Assembly (NCBI RefSeq): GCF_003026495.1
Contig: NZ_PYMA01000007.1
Coordinates: 183,341 to 247,340, forward strand
Origin: Photobacterium sanctipauli
GTDB lineage: Bacteria > Pseudomonadota > Gammaproteobacteria > Enterobacterales > Vibrionaceae
DNA: 64,000 nucleotides
Direction of reading: 5' to 3'
Each line of letters starts with the position of its first letter. Positions within the stretch are counted from its first letter, which is position 1. The notes beneath the pieces are model-generated. The model was given only the letters and a program-made list of their open reading frames with translations. It ran no database searches and was not told the DNA's origin. Positions 17,825 through 26,657 of the stretch are shown piece after piece. The position numbers and the translations under genes were made by a program.

Positions 17825-18634
17825 ATGTACAAAATTATTGCATCTGATCTAGACGGCACACTACTTACCCCCGATCACAAGCTGGCACCGTTTACCAAAG
17901 ACGTGCTAAACCAACTCCACCAGCAAGGAAAAGACTTTATCTTTGCCACTGGCCGCCACCATGTCGATGTTGCGGGTATGCGCGAAGAGTTGGGGATCCC
18001 TGCCTACATGATCACCTCCAATGGCGCCCGGGTGCACAACTGCAAAAACGAAGTGATCTTCCAGCAAAATGTTCAACCTGATGTGATCACTGGCATTATT
18101 GCCATGACCAAAAACGATCCCGAACTGATGATCCACATCTACCACAACGATGACTGGCTGCTAAATAAGGAAGATCCGGCCCTGCGTGAGTTCCACGATA
18201 CTTTCAGCTACCAGCTGTTTGATACCGACAACCCACCGCTTGAGGGCGTGGCGAAAATCTTCTTTACCCGTGATGGCCGTGGCGAATACGACCATGACAG
18301 GCTGGTCGAGTGGGAAGATAAAATCAATGCACAATTTGGCGACAAGGCCAATGTTGCCTTCTCGACCCCATGGTGCCTGGAAGTGATGGATGCCGGTGTA
18401 TCGAAAGGCCACGCGTTGGAAGCTGTTGCCAAAGAAAAAGGCTATGCGCTGGCAGACTGCATTGCCTTCGGCGATGGCATGAACGATGTCGAAATGCTGA
18501 GCATGGCCGGCAAGGGCTTGGTGATGGGCACGTCGCACGAGAAAGTGAAGCGTGCGCTGCCGGAGAACGAGGTGATCGGTGCCTGCCAAGACGAGGCTGT
18601 CGCCCACTACCTGACCGAGCTATTGCTAAAATAA
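17825..18634 (+). CDS. yigL: Pyridoxal phosphate phosphatase YigL (HAD family)
   Basis: A Cof-type HAD phosphatase of 269 residues. Motif I is DLDGTLL (residues 8-14, nucleophile Asp8), motif II SNGA near residue 64, Lys in SKGHALEAVAKEKG near 199, and motif IV FGDGMNDVEML near 219. E. coli YigL dephosphorylates pyridoxal phosphate and sugar phosphates and is up-regulated by the SgrS small RNA in sugar-phosphate stress. That regulation has not been checked here. The ATG follows GAGAGG. Confidence 0.92.
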   Translation: MYKIIASDLDGTLLTPDHKLAPFTKDVLNQLHQQGKDFIFATGRHHVDVAGMREELGIPAYMITSNGARVHNCKNEVIFQQNVQPDVITGIIAMTKNDPELMIHIYHNDDWLLNKEDPALREFHDTFSYQLFDTDNPPLEGVAKIFFTRDGRGEYDHDRLVEWEDKINAQFGDKANVAFSTPWCLEVMDAGVSKGHALEAVAKEKGYALADCIAFGDGMNDVEMLSMAGKGLVMGTSHEKVKRALPENEVIGACQDEAVAHYLTELLLK

Positions 18635-18666
18635 GCCGCAACCAAGCCTGTAGGCGAACCCCGATA

Positions 18667-18690
18667 AGCTGCCAACCCGGCAGCTTTTTT
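18667..18690 (+). terminator. Terminator of yigL
   Basis: AGCTGCC and GGCAGCT form a stem between about 18667 and 18685 across a short ACCC-type loop, followed by six T. It ends just before the convergent EVE-domain gene. Confidence 0.75.
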
Positions 18691-18703
18691 CATTCTCCGC
18701 CCC

Positions 18704-19162
18704 CTAGAACTGCCCAGTCATTTGCAGGATTTCCTGCCACTGCGCCTCGGTAACCGGCATAATACTCAGACGGTTGCCCCGTTTTACCAACGGCATTTCG
18801 GCCAATTGCGGATTCGCTTTCATTCGCTTGAGCGACACCAACCGCAAGTGGCGTTGGTACTCGATATCCACCATGATCCAGCGAGGGTTGTCCGGCGACG
18901 CCTTGGGGTCGTAATAGGGGCTGTGCGGATCAAACTGGAAGTGGTCCGGATAGGCCTCCTTCACCACCTTGGCAATCCCCACCACCCCGACATCCTTGCA
19001 CGAGGAATGGTAGATAAGGATCTCATCCCCCAATTTGATGTCGTCACGCATCATATTTCTCGCCTGATAGTTCCTGACCCCCTCCCAGCAAGAAACTTTT
19101 TGCCGTTTTAGGGTGTCTATGGAGAAAGTATCGGGCTCTGTCTTAAATAACCAATAGGCCAT
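18704..19162 (-). CDS. EVE domain-containing protein
   Basis: The 152-residue protein is a single EVE domain, a PUA-like fold related to human THYN1 and to readers of modified bases. Signatures are WLFKTEPDTFSID (residues 4-16), CWEGVRNYQARNMMRD (about 25-40) and the middle GDEILIYHSS. In some genomes EVE proteins accompany restriction systems; here the neighbours are housekeeping genes. A GAAGAG eight bases before the ATG supports the start. Ligand unknown. Confidence 0.9.
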   Translation of the reverse strand: MAYWLFKTEPDTFSIDTLKRQKVSCWEGVRNYQARNMMRDDIKLGDEILIYHSSCKDVGVVGIAKVVKEAYPDHFQFDPHSPYYDPKASPDNPRWIMVDIEYQRHLRLVSLKRMKANPQLAEMPLVKRGNRLSIMPVTEAQWQEILQMTGQF

Positions 19163-19231
19163 CCTAGTGCTCTTCTTTTTTATCTGATATCACTGACTTT
19201 AGCCCCCAAACTACCACATTAAGGGAATTTG

Positions 19232-20272
19232 ATGACACTCCAACGTTCAGCCTTTGCTTCGCTAGCACTGCTCACCTTGCTCACGGGGTGCGCCGAAGGC
19301 CCGGTTAGCCAACAAGCCGCCACCCCGACCACCTCCCAGCCGGAAGATACCGCCGAAGCAGGCAAGGTCCAGGCCTTCATGCTACGGGGCAATGTGGTGC
19401 TGGGCCATGAAAGCCGTAGCATCCAACCCTGTGGCAGCAGCCAGCAGTATTGGCTCCAGTTGCCGCTCAGTATGCAGCAAGATGTCGATGCCATAACCCG
19501 GCCGGGCTACGAGCCAATGTACGGTGAGTTTATCGGCTTTCTTGAACCCGCCCCCGAAGTCGGGTTTGCCGCCGGCTATGACGCAGTTTTCAAGGTAAAA
19601 CAACTGAACCTGCTATCCAATGAGATGCGCCAAGGCTGCCAGCAACCGCCCCATGCCACCCGCGTATTTGGTAACGAGCCGGGCTGGACGGTCGAAGTCA
19701 AGGACGGGCAAGCCAGCCTGCTCCGTATCGGCCACGACACCGAGCTACAAGCCGTCACCGAGCAGCAAAGCCAGAGCGGGCAACAGCGATACGCCGGCAA
19801 GGACTTCAACTTGGTCATGACCAAGGGGCAGTGCAACGACACCATGAGCGACTCGGTATTCGGCTGGCAGGCCAAGCTGGAATGGCAAGGCCAGCAATAC
19901 CAAGGCTGTGCGACCTTAGGCTCCAGTGATGCCACCCGGGGCTGGGTCGGCCAATACCAAGGCACCAGCATGATGGGCGATACCCCGTTGTTTACGACCA
20001 CCATCAAGCTCAACCCTGATCATAGCGCCACGACCGAGTATGATTACCCCGGTGACGAGCCCAGCCTCAACGAGACGGGCTTTTGGCAACAGACGAGTGC
20101 CACCCAAGTGAAGGTGACCATGGTCAGCCACCAAGGACGGCGTTTGATCAGCGAGCGCTTGTTCACCCTTGAAGACGGCCAACTGACCACCCAAGAAGAA
20201 ACCATCAACGGGCAAACCTTCCCGCTGGGCGGAGCAGGCTTAGTGCTAGCGCCAGTAGCCGCGACCGATTAA
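19232..20272 (+). CDS. Lipoprotein with COG3650-like repeats, function unknown
   Basis: From ATG 19232 (AAGGGA five bases upstream; a TTG just before it is closer than normal) the protein is 346 residues. A lipoprotein signal peptide ends in LLTGC with Cys near residue 20. A Pro/Gln/Thr linker follows to about 45. The next part contains LRGNVVLGHESRSIQPC and QYWLQL, resembling NlpE-type modules. A module starting FGNEPGWTVEV near residue 147 resembles COG3650, and a third module covers about 230-340. It probably resides at the outer membrane facing the periplasm. Function unknown. Confidence 0.75.
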   Translation: MTLQRSAFASLALLTLLTGCAEGPVSQQAATPTTSQPEDTAEAGKVQAFMLRGNVVLGHESRSIQPCGSSQQYWLQLPLSMQQDVDAITRPGYEPMYGEFIGFLEPAPEVGFAAGYDAVFKVKQLNLLSNEMRQGCQQPPHATRVFGNEPGWTVEVKDGQASLLRIGHDTELQAVTEQQSQSGQQRYAGKDFNLVMTKGQCNDTMSDSVFGWQAKLEWQGQQYQGCATLGSSDATRGWVGQYQGTSMMGDTPLFTTTIKLNPDHSATTEYDYPGDEPSLNETGFWQQTSATQVKVTMVSHQGRRLISERLFTLEDGQLTTQEETINGQTFPLGGAGLVLAPVAATD

Positions 20273-20379
20273 CCGCTTGCGATGGCCAACAAGCCCTATT
20301 GCATGAAGGCGTTATTGCATAAAAACCAGGGGGTATGCCACACTCTGCGGTATACCCAACCTGACAGAATATCGCCGAT

Positions 20380-20979
20380 ATGAGTACTCCCCTTGCCTGC
20401 CCCCGTTGCGGGTTCAAGCACAACTGCATCTGCCATGCCGAGCCAGCCTTGCGCTGCCCGGTCCCGTTTGTCCTGCTCACCCACCCAAGGGAAATGGGCA
20501 AGGACACCAATACCGGCAACTTGATGATGCGCAGCCTCCCCCATTGCCAACGTCAGGTATGGGATAGGGTCAATCCGCCCCGGGAGCTGCTCGATATGCT
20601 AGCCGACCAGCAATACCAACCGTGGCTCTTGTTCCCGGGGGACGAACAAGTACCGGCAAGCCAATACCAGGCCGCCTCGGGCAAAACCCCGCTGATCATC
20701 ATTCTTGATGCCACTTGGCAGGAAGCCAAAAAAATGGTGCGCCGCAGCGCTTGGCTGTCCGGCCTACCGCGGCTGGAACTGTCCCCCGCCGCCGCTTCCG
20801 CCTACCAGCTCAGGCGCAACCAGCAGGCGGGTAACCTATGCACCTGCGAAGCCGGGATCACGCTCCTTGGGCAATTGGGCTATGACGGCGATGCCGAGCA
20901 GCTACAGCGCTATTTCAACGCATTTATCGATACCTTCCATGCCGACAAGAGCGGCCATAAGAAATCGGATTCGGCCTAA
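20380..20979 (+). CDS. DTW-domain tRNA-uridine aminocarboxypropyltransferase (TapT-like)
   Basis: DTW enzymes add the 3-amino-3-carboxypropyl group of SAM to uridine in tRNA (acp3U). The 199-residue protein has an N-terminal zinc-binding cluster (CPRCGFKHNCICH, residues 7-19), LTHPREMGKDTNTG (about 33-46), the DTW motif in its usual D-x-T-W form (LDATWQEAKKM, about 109-119) and LRRNQ. Whether it is the TapT orthologue or a second family member cannot be decided from this window. Confidence 0.88.
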   Translation: MSTPLACPRCGFKHNCICHAEPALRCPVPFVLLTHPREMGKDTNTGNLMMRSLPHCQRQVWDRVNPPRELLDMLADQQYQPWLLFPGDEQVPASQYQAASGKTPLIIILDATWQEAKKMVRRSAWLSGLPRLELSPAAASAYQLRRNQQAGNLCTCEAGITLLGQLGYDGDAEQLQRYFNAFIDTFHADKSGHKKSDSA

Positions 20980-21043
20980 GGCGCCTGGAGCCACAGTCCA
21001 ACCCCGCTTGGCCTGCCCAACCTCTGAATTTCAACCCGCCGGC

Positions 21044-21073
21044 TTGATCGCTGGACAAAATAGCACCTATACT
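21044..21073 (+). promoter_or_regulatory. Promoter of the aldehyde dehydrogenase-tetR operon
   Basis: TTGATC (21044-21049) and TATACT (21068-21073) are 18 bases apart. The -10 box overlaps the left arm of the operator palindrome at 21072-21099, a repression geometry. Confidence 0.6.
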
Positions 21074-21099
21074 AAAACCGACTGACTAGTCGGTTTTAG
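21072..21099. promoter_or_regulatory. Palindromic operator, probably for the TetR regulator
   Basis: CTAAAACCGAC (21072-21082) and GTCGGTTTTAG (21089-21099) are perfect 11-base inverted arms around TGACTA, with a GACTGACTAGTC-like core typical of TetR operators. It overlaps the -10 and likely start site of the two-gene operon. No T-tract terminator function is expected because it lies 33 bases before the ATG. Confidence 0.7.
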
Positions 21100-21131
21100 C
21101 CTTTAACCTTGTTGAATACGGAGAGCAGCAG

Positions 21132-22568
21132 ATGACGGTCGTGGAAAAAATCAATGTCACCCCTAGCCTTTGCCAGCACATGGACAGTACGCTCGCAACC
21201 CAAAGAGCGGCATTTCAAGCAGCTCCCCTGCCGTCACTGGAACAACGGATCCTACAGCTCAAAGCCTTAAAGCAAGCCATCAAGCAACATAAGGAAGCCC
21301 TGTGCGTGGCACTCGAGGAAGACTACGGCAAGCGTAGCCACCAAGACACCATGCTCTCAGATATCCTGCCAAGTATTGCCGGTATCAACTACAGCCTGCG
21401 CCGGCTTAAGCGGTGGATGAAACCCTCGCGCCGCCATGCCGGGTTGCTGCTGACCCCGGCCAAAGTCAGTGTCCACTACCAGCCCCTTGGCGTTGTCGGG
21501 ATCATCGTGCCCTGGAACTTCCCGGTCACCCTGAGCCTGGGCCCGTTAATCGCCGCCATCGGTGCCGGTAACCGTGCCATGATCAAGCTGAGCGAATTTA
21601 CCCCGGCCACCAATAAAGTGCTGAAGTCACTGATTGCCGATGCGTTTGACAACGACTATGTCACCACCTTCGAAGGCGAGGCGGAAGCCGCCGCCCATTT
21701 CAGCCGCTTGCCATTCGACCACCTTATCTTCACCGGCTCGACCGCCGTCGGCCACCACGTGATGCGGGCGGCTGCCGACAACCTCACCCCGGTTACCCTG
21801 GAGCTCGGCGGCAAGTCTCCGGTATTGATTGCCGATGATATTGCCATGGAGCTCGCCGTCGAGCGGCTGATCTTCGGCAAGTGTATGAACGCCGGCCAGA
21901 TCTGTGTCGCGCCTGACTATATCTTGGTCCCGGAAGGGAAAGAGCAAGCCTTCATCAGCGAGTTCAAGCGCCAGTTCAACCGGCTTTACCCGCAAGGGGT
22001 CAACAGCCCCGACTTCACCTCGGTGATCAATACCCGCCAATACCAGCGTTTAACCAGCTGGCTTGAGGAAGCCGAAAAATTAGGGGCGAAAGTACACCCT
22101 TGCCACAACCATGCCCGCGATGATGCGCAGCACCGGATGATCCCGCACCTGCTTAGCCAGGTCCCCGACGAGGCCACCTTGATGCAGCAGGAGATTTTTG
22201 GCCCGTTGCTACCGATAGTCAGCTACAAGGGGCTGGATCAGGCCATTGACTACATCCAGCAGCGCCCGCGCCCACTCGCCCTGTACCTGATGAGCCTCGA
22301 GCCCGAAACCCAAAACAAGGTACGCCAGCTTACCCACTCCGGCGGCATGGCCATCAACGACACGGTATTGCACGTGGCTGCCGACGACGCCCCGTTTGGC
22401 GGGATCGGACCTTCGGGCATCGGCCATTACCATGGCAAAGAGGGGTTCCTTGCCCTTTCCCATGCCAAAACCGTGCTGGCGCGCGGCAAGCTCACCACCA
22501 CATCGCTGATCACCCCGCCTTACGGCCGTTGGTGGCAAAAGCTGATGCTGGCCTTCTTCACCCGCTAG
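21132..22568 (+). CDS. Coniferyl aldehyde dehydrogenase-like enzyme
   Basis: An NAD(P)-dependent aldehyde dehydrogenase of 478 residues from the coniferyl-aldehyde/fatty-aldehyde group. Seen are IIVPWNFPVTLSLGPL (about residues 123-138), the cofactor loop FTGSTAVG, general base Glu in TLELGGKSP (about 220-228) and catalytic Cys in NAGQICVAPDY (Cys near 259). It ends with a hydrophobic/basic tail (WWQKLMLAFFTR) that may associate with the membrane, as in fatty aldehyde dehydrogenases. Its physiological aldehyde is unknown. It is followed nine bases later by the tetR gene. Confidence 0.9.
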   Translation: MTVVEKINVTPSLCQHMDSTLATQRAAFQAAPLPSLEQRILQLKALKQAIKQHKEALCVALEEDYGKRSHQDTMLSDILPSIAGINYSLRRLKRWMKPSRRHAGLLLTPAKVSVHYQPLGVVGIIVPWNFPVTLSLGPLIAAIGAGNRAMIKLSEFTPATNKVLKSLIADAFDNDYVTTFEGEAEAAAHFSRLPFDHLIFTGSTAVGHHVMRAAADNLTPVTLELGGKSPVLIADDIAMELAVERLIFGKCMNAGQICVAPDYILVPEGKEQAFISEFKRQFNRLYPQGVNSPDFTSVINTRQYQRLTSWLEEAEKLGAKVHPCHNHARDDAQHRMIPHLLSQVPDEATLMQQEIFGPLLPIVSYKGLDQAIDYIQQRPRPLALYLMSLEPETQNKVRQLTHSGGMAINDTVLHVAADDAPFGGIGPSGIGHYHGKEGFLALSHAKTVLARGKLTTTSLITPPYGRWWQKLMLAFFTR

Positions 22569-22577
22569 GAGAGCTCA

Positions 22578-23144
22578 GTGAGCAAGCAGCAGCAAATCCT
22601 CGATACCGCCCTGGCCCTGTTCGCCCGCCAAGGGATCGGTGCCACCACCACCGCCAGCATCGCCAAGCAGGCGGGCGTGGCGACGGGCACCCTGTTCCAC
22701 CACTTTCCAACCAAGCAAGCCTTGGTGCGTGCGCTGCACATGGATATCAAAACCCGGCTCGCGGCAGCAATGACCCGGCAGGCACCGGACGGTGCCCTAC
22801 AAGATCAGGTACGCTACCACTGGACTCAGGCTTTAAGCTGGGCACAAGCTCATCCTGACGATCTGCAGTTCATGCTGCTATTCAACCACGATCCGGAATA
22901 TACCCTCGCCGAGCACCATGACTACATGGCCAGTGCCATGGGCTTCTTACCAACCCTGATCGAGCAGGCACAGCAGCAAGGGCAAGTTGCCCCGCTACCG
23001 CTCCCGCTGGTGCTGAATTTCTGCCACCACCATTTCCTGTCGACGGCCCGGCTGTTTGCCGAGCAACCCGCGCTCGCCCAGCAGGCCGGGTATCAGGAAG
23101 GGGCATTTTGCATCTTGTGGCAAGCGCTGCAGCCAACCCCTTAG
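22578..23144 (+). CDS. TetR family transcriptional regulator
   Basis: The 188-residue protein begins with a TetR helix-turn-helix (ILDTALALFARQG, then TTASIAKQAGVATGTLFHHFPTKQAL, residues about 6-48). A helical ligand-binding domain follows. The start is GTG 22578, with AGGAGAG at good spacing. It lies nine bases downstream of the aldehyde dehydrogenase, so it is co-transcribed and probably represses its own operon at 21072-21099. The inducer is plausibly an aldehyde or related lipophile (inference). Confidence 0.92.
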   Translation: MSKQQQILDTALALFARQGIGATTTASIAKQAGVATGTLFHHFPTKQALVRALHMDIKTRLAAAMTRQAPDGALQDQVRYHWTQALSWAQAHPDDLQFMLLFNHDPEYTLAEHHDYMASAMGFLPTLIEQAQQQGQVAPLPLPLVLNFCHHHFLSTARLFAEQPALAQQAGYQEGAFCILWQALQPTP

Positions 23145-23190
23145 CTCATAAAAAAATAGCCCATAAAAAAACAGTCCATAAAAAAACGGG
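23144..23190. repeat. Three short direct repeats of CATAAAAAAA
   Basis: Three consecutive copies of a 15-16 base unit, YCATAAAAAAA plus four to five variable bases, run from the tetR stop into the terminator hairpin. They may reflect slippage and could act as extra T-tracts on the minus strand. Confidence 0.6.
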
Positions 23191-23210
23191 AGCCTGCTGG
23201 CTCCCGTTTC
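23184..23210. terminator. Bidirectional terminator after tetR
   Basis: AACGGGAGCC and GGCTCCCGTT pair around TGCT near 23186-23209, preceded by an A-tract and followed by T residues. It separates tetR from the convergent DUF3332 gene. Confidence 0.8.
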
Positions 23211-23257
23211 ATCATTGTCTTTCTCGCCCATGCAGCCATGGACATGGCAACCGCGTA

Positions 23258-23797
23258 TTACGCCTGGTTGTTGGCGTACTGGCTTAGCTCTTCTACACTA
23301 ACCGCGGTAATGAACTCACCGTCGAGGTAGAAGTTCACTTCATCACCGGCCTTCTCACCGCGTAGTACCGCGCGCTCACCGCCTTGGTAAACCACGTTCA
23401 TTTCCAGGGTCTTGTCATCCAGCTGGCGGAAACTCGCAGCTTCAATATCGCTGTTCTGCACGCTAGCCAACGGCACTGTTGTCATCGATTTGTCGAGCTT
23501 GCCGTTCACCTTGAAGATCGCGTCAACCGGCGTATCGGCAACCGCTGGCGACTTGCCCGTGATCGGATTTTTACCGGTCCAGAACTCAACAGTGTTGAAG
23601 ATAAACAAATCCGCCGTCGCGGCAATGCCGTACACTGGGCTTAGCAAAACAAACAGGCCGGCACGGCCGTAACGGTTATCTACCGCACTCAGGTTCGCTT
23701 TTGTCACTAGCTGGGATGTCCCCATCTGGCCAATACAGCCCGTTAGTGAGGTAGCTAGAATGGTCATCGCGACAGCCTTCATGGCGATTGCTTTCAT
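23258..23797 (-). CDS. DUF3332 family lipoprotein
   Basis: The 179-residue protein has a signal peptide ending in ATSLTGC, with the lipid-bearing Cys at residue 21. The body carries the DUF3332 signatures NLSAVDNRYGRAGLFVLLSPVYGI (about 35-58) and FNTVEFWTGKNPITGKSP (about 67-84). Hydrophobic stretches near 47-70 may touch the membrane. The family is widespread in marine gammaproteobacteria; its function is unknown. Confidence 0.85.
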   Translation of the reverse strand: MKAIAMKAVAMTILATSLTGCIGQMGTSQLVTKANLSAVDNRYGRAGLFVLLSPVYGIAATADLFIFNTVEFWTGKNPITGKSPAVADTPVDAIFKVNGKLDKSMTTVPLASVQNSDIEAASFRQLDDKTLEMNVVYQGGERAVLRGEKAGDEVNFYLDGEFITAVSVEELSQYANNQA

Positions 23798-24071
23798 CAG
23801 GTCAACTCCGGAAATTTTATTGTTAAAATAAAGCGGGCGGATTATAGGCTTTTTTTGCTAGCAGACCAGCGAAATCGACAAGTTTTTGACAGGATTTTAC
23901 CTATGTGACAGCACTGAAACACAGAAGTAAATGCGGAGTGAAAAAACAATGACCAGGCAATGTATCGATGATAGCCAAACTGATTCGGGGTGAATAAGTA
24001 AAACGGCATCAATAACAAGCGGCGCCAGGTGCGCCGCTTCAAGGTCGTCAGTGATTGGGTTAGGGACAGTA

Positions 24072-25259
24072 TTAAGCGTACTGCCCGGCCACAAAACCCG
24101 AGCTCCATGCCCATTGGAAGTTATAGCCGCCCAGCCAACCGCTGACGTCCATCACCTCGCCGACAAAGAACAGTCCCGGCACCTTTTTGGTTTCCATGGT
24201 CTTCGACGACAACTCGTCGGTATCGACCCCGCCCAAGGTCACTTCCGCGGTGCGGTAGCCTTCGGTACCGTTCGGGGCAATCGACCACTGGTGGAAATAG
24301 TTGGCCATCGCCGTGATGTCTTTCGGGTTGAACTGCTTGAGTGGCTTGTCGGTGAGATCGCCCCGCTCGATCAGGACTTCAATCAAGCGCTTTGGCAGCA
24401 AGCGCGATAGCGAATTCTTCAGGCTCTGGTTCGGGTGCTTGTCGCGCATCGCGTTCAGGGTCTCTTCCAGATCCAAATCAGGCAGCAGATCGATCGTGAC
24501 CTTTTGCCCCGGCGTCCAGTATGACGAGATCTGCAGCACCACCGGCCCCGACAGGCCACGGTGGGTAAACAGCAGGTTTTCCTTGAAGCTGGTACCGTCC
24601 TCGGCCTCAATCACCGCAGGGAACGCAATCCCGGATAGGTCGGCAAAGGCTTCCTTCTCTTCCTTATGCAGGGTAAACGGCACCAAGCCTGCCGTGGTCG
24701 GGACCATTTTCAGCCCGAACTGCTCGGCTAGCTGATAACCGAACGGGGTGGCCCCCAGCTTTGGCATCGACAAGCCACCCGTTGCCACCACCAAGGATTC
24801 ACACTCTACCATATCGGTATTCAACTTCAGGCTAAACCCGTGCTCGGTTTTCTCGATATCATGAACATCGACCCGGTAGCGCTGCTGGACCGTTGGCAGA
24901 TCACATTCGGCCAATAGCATCGCGACGATATCCTTGGCCGAGTCTTCGCAGAACAGCTGGCCGTGGTCGCGCTCTTCAAAGGCGATACCGTGCTTGGCGA
25001 TCATCGAAATGAAGTCCCACTGGGTATATTGCGACAGGGCAGATTTCACGAAATGGGGATTGCGGCAAACATAGTTGTTGGCCGCGACGTCGTAGTTGGT
25101 AAAGTTACAGCGGCCACCGCCAGAGATCAGGATCTTGCGCCCCGGCTTCTTGCCATGATCAACCACCAGCACAGAGCGGCCGCGCTTGCCCGCCTCGGCT
25201 GCACACATCAGGCCTGCCGCGCCAGCGCCAATAATTACTACATCGAACTTTTCTGCCAT
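24072..25259 (-). CDS. yhiN: NAD(P)/FAD-dependent oxidoreductase, YhiN/HI0933 family
   Basis: The 395-residue flavoprotein opens with a Rossmann motif (DVVIIGAGAAGLMCAAEAGKRG, residues 5-26) and the next signature GRKILISGGGRCNFTN (about 40-55), which defines the HI0933/YhiN family. Near the C-terminus GLFFVGEVMDVSGWLGGYNFQWAWSSG completes the FAD site. The biochemical reaction is unknown. It is a single gene, downstream of uspB on the same strand, with the uspB terminator between them. Confidence 0.92.
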   Translation of the reverse strand: MAEKFDVVIIGAGAAGLMCAAEAGKRGRSVLVVDHGKKPGRKILISGGGRCNFTNYDVAANNYVCRNPHFVKSALSQYTQWDFISMIAKHGIAFEERDHGQLFCEDSAKDIVAMLLAECDLPTVQQRYRVDVHDIEKTEHGFSLKLNTDMVECESLVVATGGLSMPKLGATPFGYQLAEQFGLKMVPTTAGLVPFTLHKEEKEAFADLSGIAFPAVIEAEDGTSFKENLLFTHRGLSGPVVLQISSYWTPGQKVTIDLLPDLDLEETLNAMRDKHPNQSLKNSLSRLLPKRLIEVLIERGDLTDKPLKQFNPKDITAMANYFHQWSIAPNGTEGYRTAEVTLGGVDTDELSSKTMETKKVPGLFFVGEVMDVSGWLGGYNFQWAWSSGFVAGQYA

Positions 25260-25293
25260 ATCTCTACCGTAACGACTCGAGCTAAACGAATAA

Positions 25294-25335
25294 AAAAGGG
25301 ATGCGGAAACCTCTATTGGTCTGCATCCCTTATCA
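25294..25335 (-). terminator. Terminator of uspB
   Basis: AAGGGATGC and GCATCCCTT form a nine-pair stem around an 18-base partly paired loop. On the minus strand it is followed by TTTTTTA. It lies about 90 bases past the uspB stop and just before the yhiN start. Confidence 0.65.
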
Positions 25336-25421
25336 ACGCGGCTATTCTACCCACCTAATGGGCGAATAGAAACCGTTATCCCGCTTCGAGTGTTAACTTG
25401 TATTTGCGACTGCCCGGCAAA

Positions 25422-25757
25422 TTAAATACCCAGGTAAGCCACAACAAAGATCGAGACAAAAAATACCATTAGGTAAGTACTGGCCAGAATGAACAGCTTA
25501 CGTACCTTAATGCATTTCGCCATAAACACCGGATCGTGGTGCTTTTCGTATTGTTGACTGCGGATGTAATGGAATAGCCTGATTTGCTTGGTGACATTTC
25601 CCTGGGATGAGAAAAAGCCCCGGCCATCAACCTGTTGGTAAAGAAGAGGATCGCATTCGCGCATGACTGCTAGGAGAGTACGCAAGGTACTAACATAGCG
25701 AGAAACATTCACCACAGCGACCAAAAAAAGTGCGAATATAATTGCATCACCACTCAT
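25422..25757 (-). CDS. uspB: Universal stress protein B
   Basis: UspB is a two-helix inner membrane protein linked to ethanol and stationary-phase survival in E. coli. From ATG 25757 it is 111 residues, exactly the E. coli length, with GGGGG eight bases upstream. A TTG-started frame six codons longer is less likely. Helices lie at about 4-20 and 88-110. The central signature RECDPLLYQQVDGRGFF is at about 31-47. In E. coli uspB sits beside uspA; here ftnA lies between the two. Confidence 0.93.
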   Translation of the reverse strand: MSGDAIIFALFLVAVVNVSRYVSTLRTLLAVMRECDPLLYQQVDGRGFFSSQGNVTKQIRLFHYIRSQQYEKHHDPVFMAKCIKVRKLFILASTYLMVFFVSIFVVAYLGI

Positions 25758-25833
25758 AATATAGCCCCCGAACAACGTGACTTCGCAGCTGGCGGGAGTG
25801 GTGATGGGAGCGGATTAACCGCCCCCGTCCACA

Positions 25834-26361
25834 TTAGCCAGCCTGTGTATCCATAACTGATGAAGACCCAGCTTTAGCCATAGCGGCAAGATCTTTGTCG
25901 ATAAAGAACAGGGCTTTGCCGTCTTCACCAACCAGCTCAATCTTATCGAGTATGCCTTTAAATAGTTTTTCTTCTTCGTGCTGCTCTGCCACATACCACT
26001 GCAAGAAGTTAAACGTCGAGTAGTCTTGAGTTGTAAACGCAACATGAGCAAGCTTGTTAATCTTTTCGGTGATTAGCTGTTCGTGCTCATAAGTTTCACG
26101 GAATACATCGCCCAACGATGCAAACTCATGCTTAGGTGCTTCAATTGAGCCCAGGATAGGCATCGCCCCTGTCTCGCTTACGTAAGTAAACAGACGTTGC
26201 ATGTGCTCCATCTCTTCAACGGCATGGGCACGCAAAAACTCTGCCGCGCCATCAAACCCCTTGTCTTCACACCATGCACTCATTTGCAGGTAAAGATTTG
26301 AAGAGAAGAACTCCAAATTGATTTGCTCGTTAAGTTTTTCAACCATTGCTTGAGCTAACAT
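25834..26361 (-). CDS. ftnA: Non-heme ferritin
   Basis: Ferritin oxidises and stores iron in a 24-subunit shell. The 175-residue protein has the four-helix-bundle ferroxidase ligands, including Glu near residue 17, Glu and His in HAVEEMEHM (residues 46-54) and the [10 protein letters not shown] segment near 122-131. The C-terminus is slightly extended relative to E. coli FtnA. A Fur-like site is present about 80-100 bases upstream. It is divergent from uspA, a pairing typical of Vibrionaceae. Confidence 0.95.
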   Translation of the reverse strand: MLAQAMVEKLNEQINLEFFSSNLYLQMSAWCEDKGFDGAAEFLRAHAVEEMEHMQRLFTYVSETGAMPILGSIEAPKHEFASLGDVFRETYEHEQLITEKINKLAHVAFTTQDYSTFNFLQWYVAEQHEEEKLFKGILDKIELVGEDGKALFFIDKDLAAMAKAGSSSVMDTQAG

Positions 26362-26440
26362 CTCACTACTCCTATCTATTCTAGTTTATACCAATCTCGT
26401 CGATAGGTATGAAAACGCCTTTTCCCCATTGTCACAATGC

Positions 26441-26459
26441 AATAATGAGAATGCAACTC
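26441..26459. promoter_or_regulatory. Possible Fur box upstream of ftnA
   Basis: The 19 bases at 26441-26459 match 12 of 19 positions of the Fur consensus GATAATGATAATCATTATC, with the left half nearly complete. It lies in the 296-bp ftnA-uspA gap. Regulation of ferritin by Fur is known in related bacteria; this site is a weak pattern match. Confidence 0.3.
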
Positions 26460-26657
26460 AACGGTACTATTGAGGAACAATCTTCTTTGTCCGCTTCATC
26501 TTTCAGCTATAACCATCAAAAACCACTGAAAATTCAAACGAATTTTTTTACCACACCTGACCATTTTTTCTCTCAGCAAGATGCGATCCAACCGATATAT
26601 TTTCTTCGCTCCCGGTGCTAGCATGAAAGAAACCACCTAGCTCAAGGAGTGAAAGGC

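Noticed and set aside
18704..19162. EVE-domain gene as part of a restriction or defence island
   Set aside because: Flanking genes are a phosphatase and a lipoprotein; no nuclease or methyltransferase of a restriction system is nearby.
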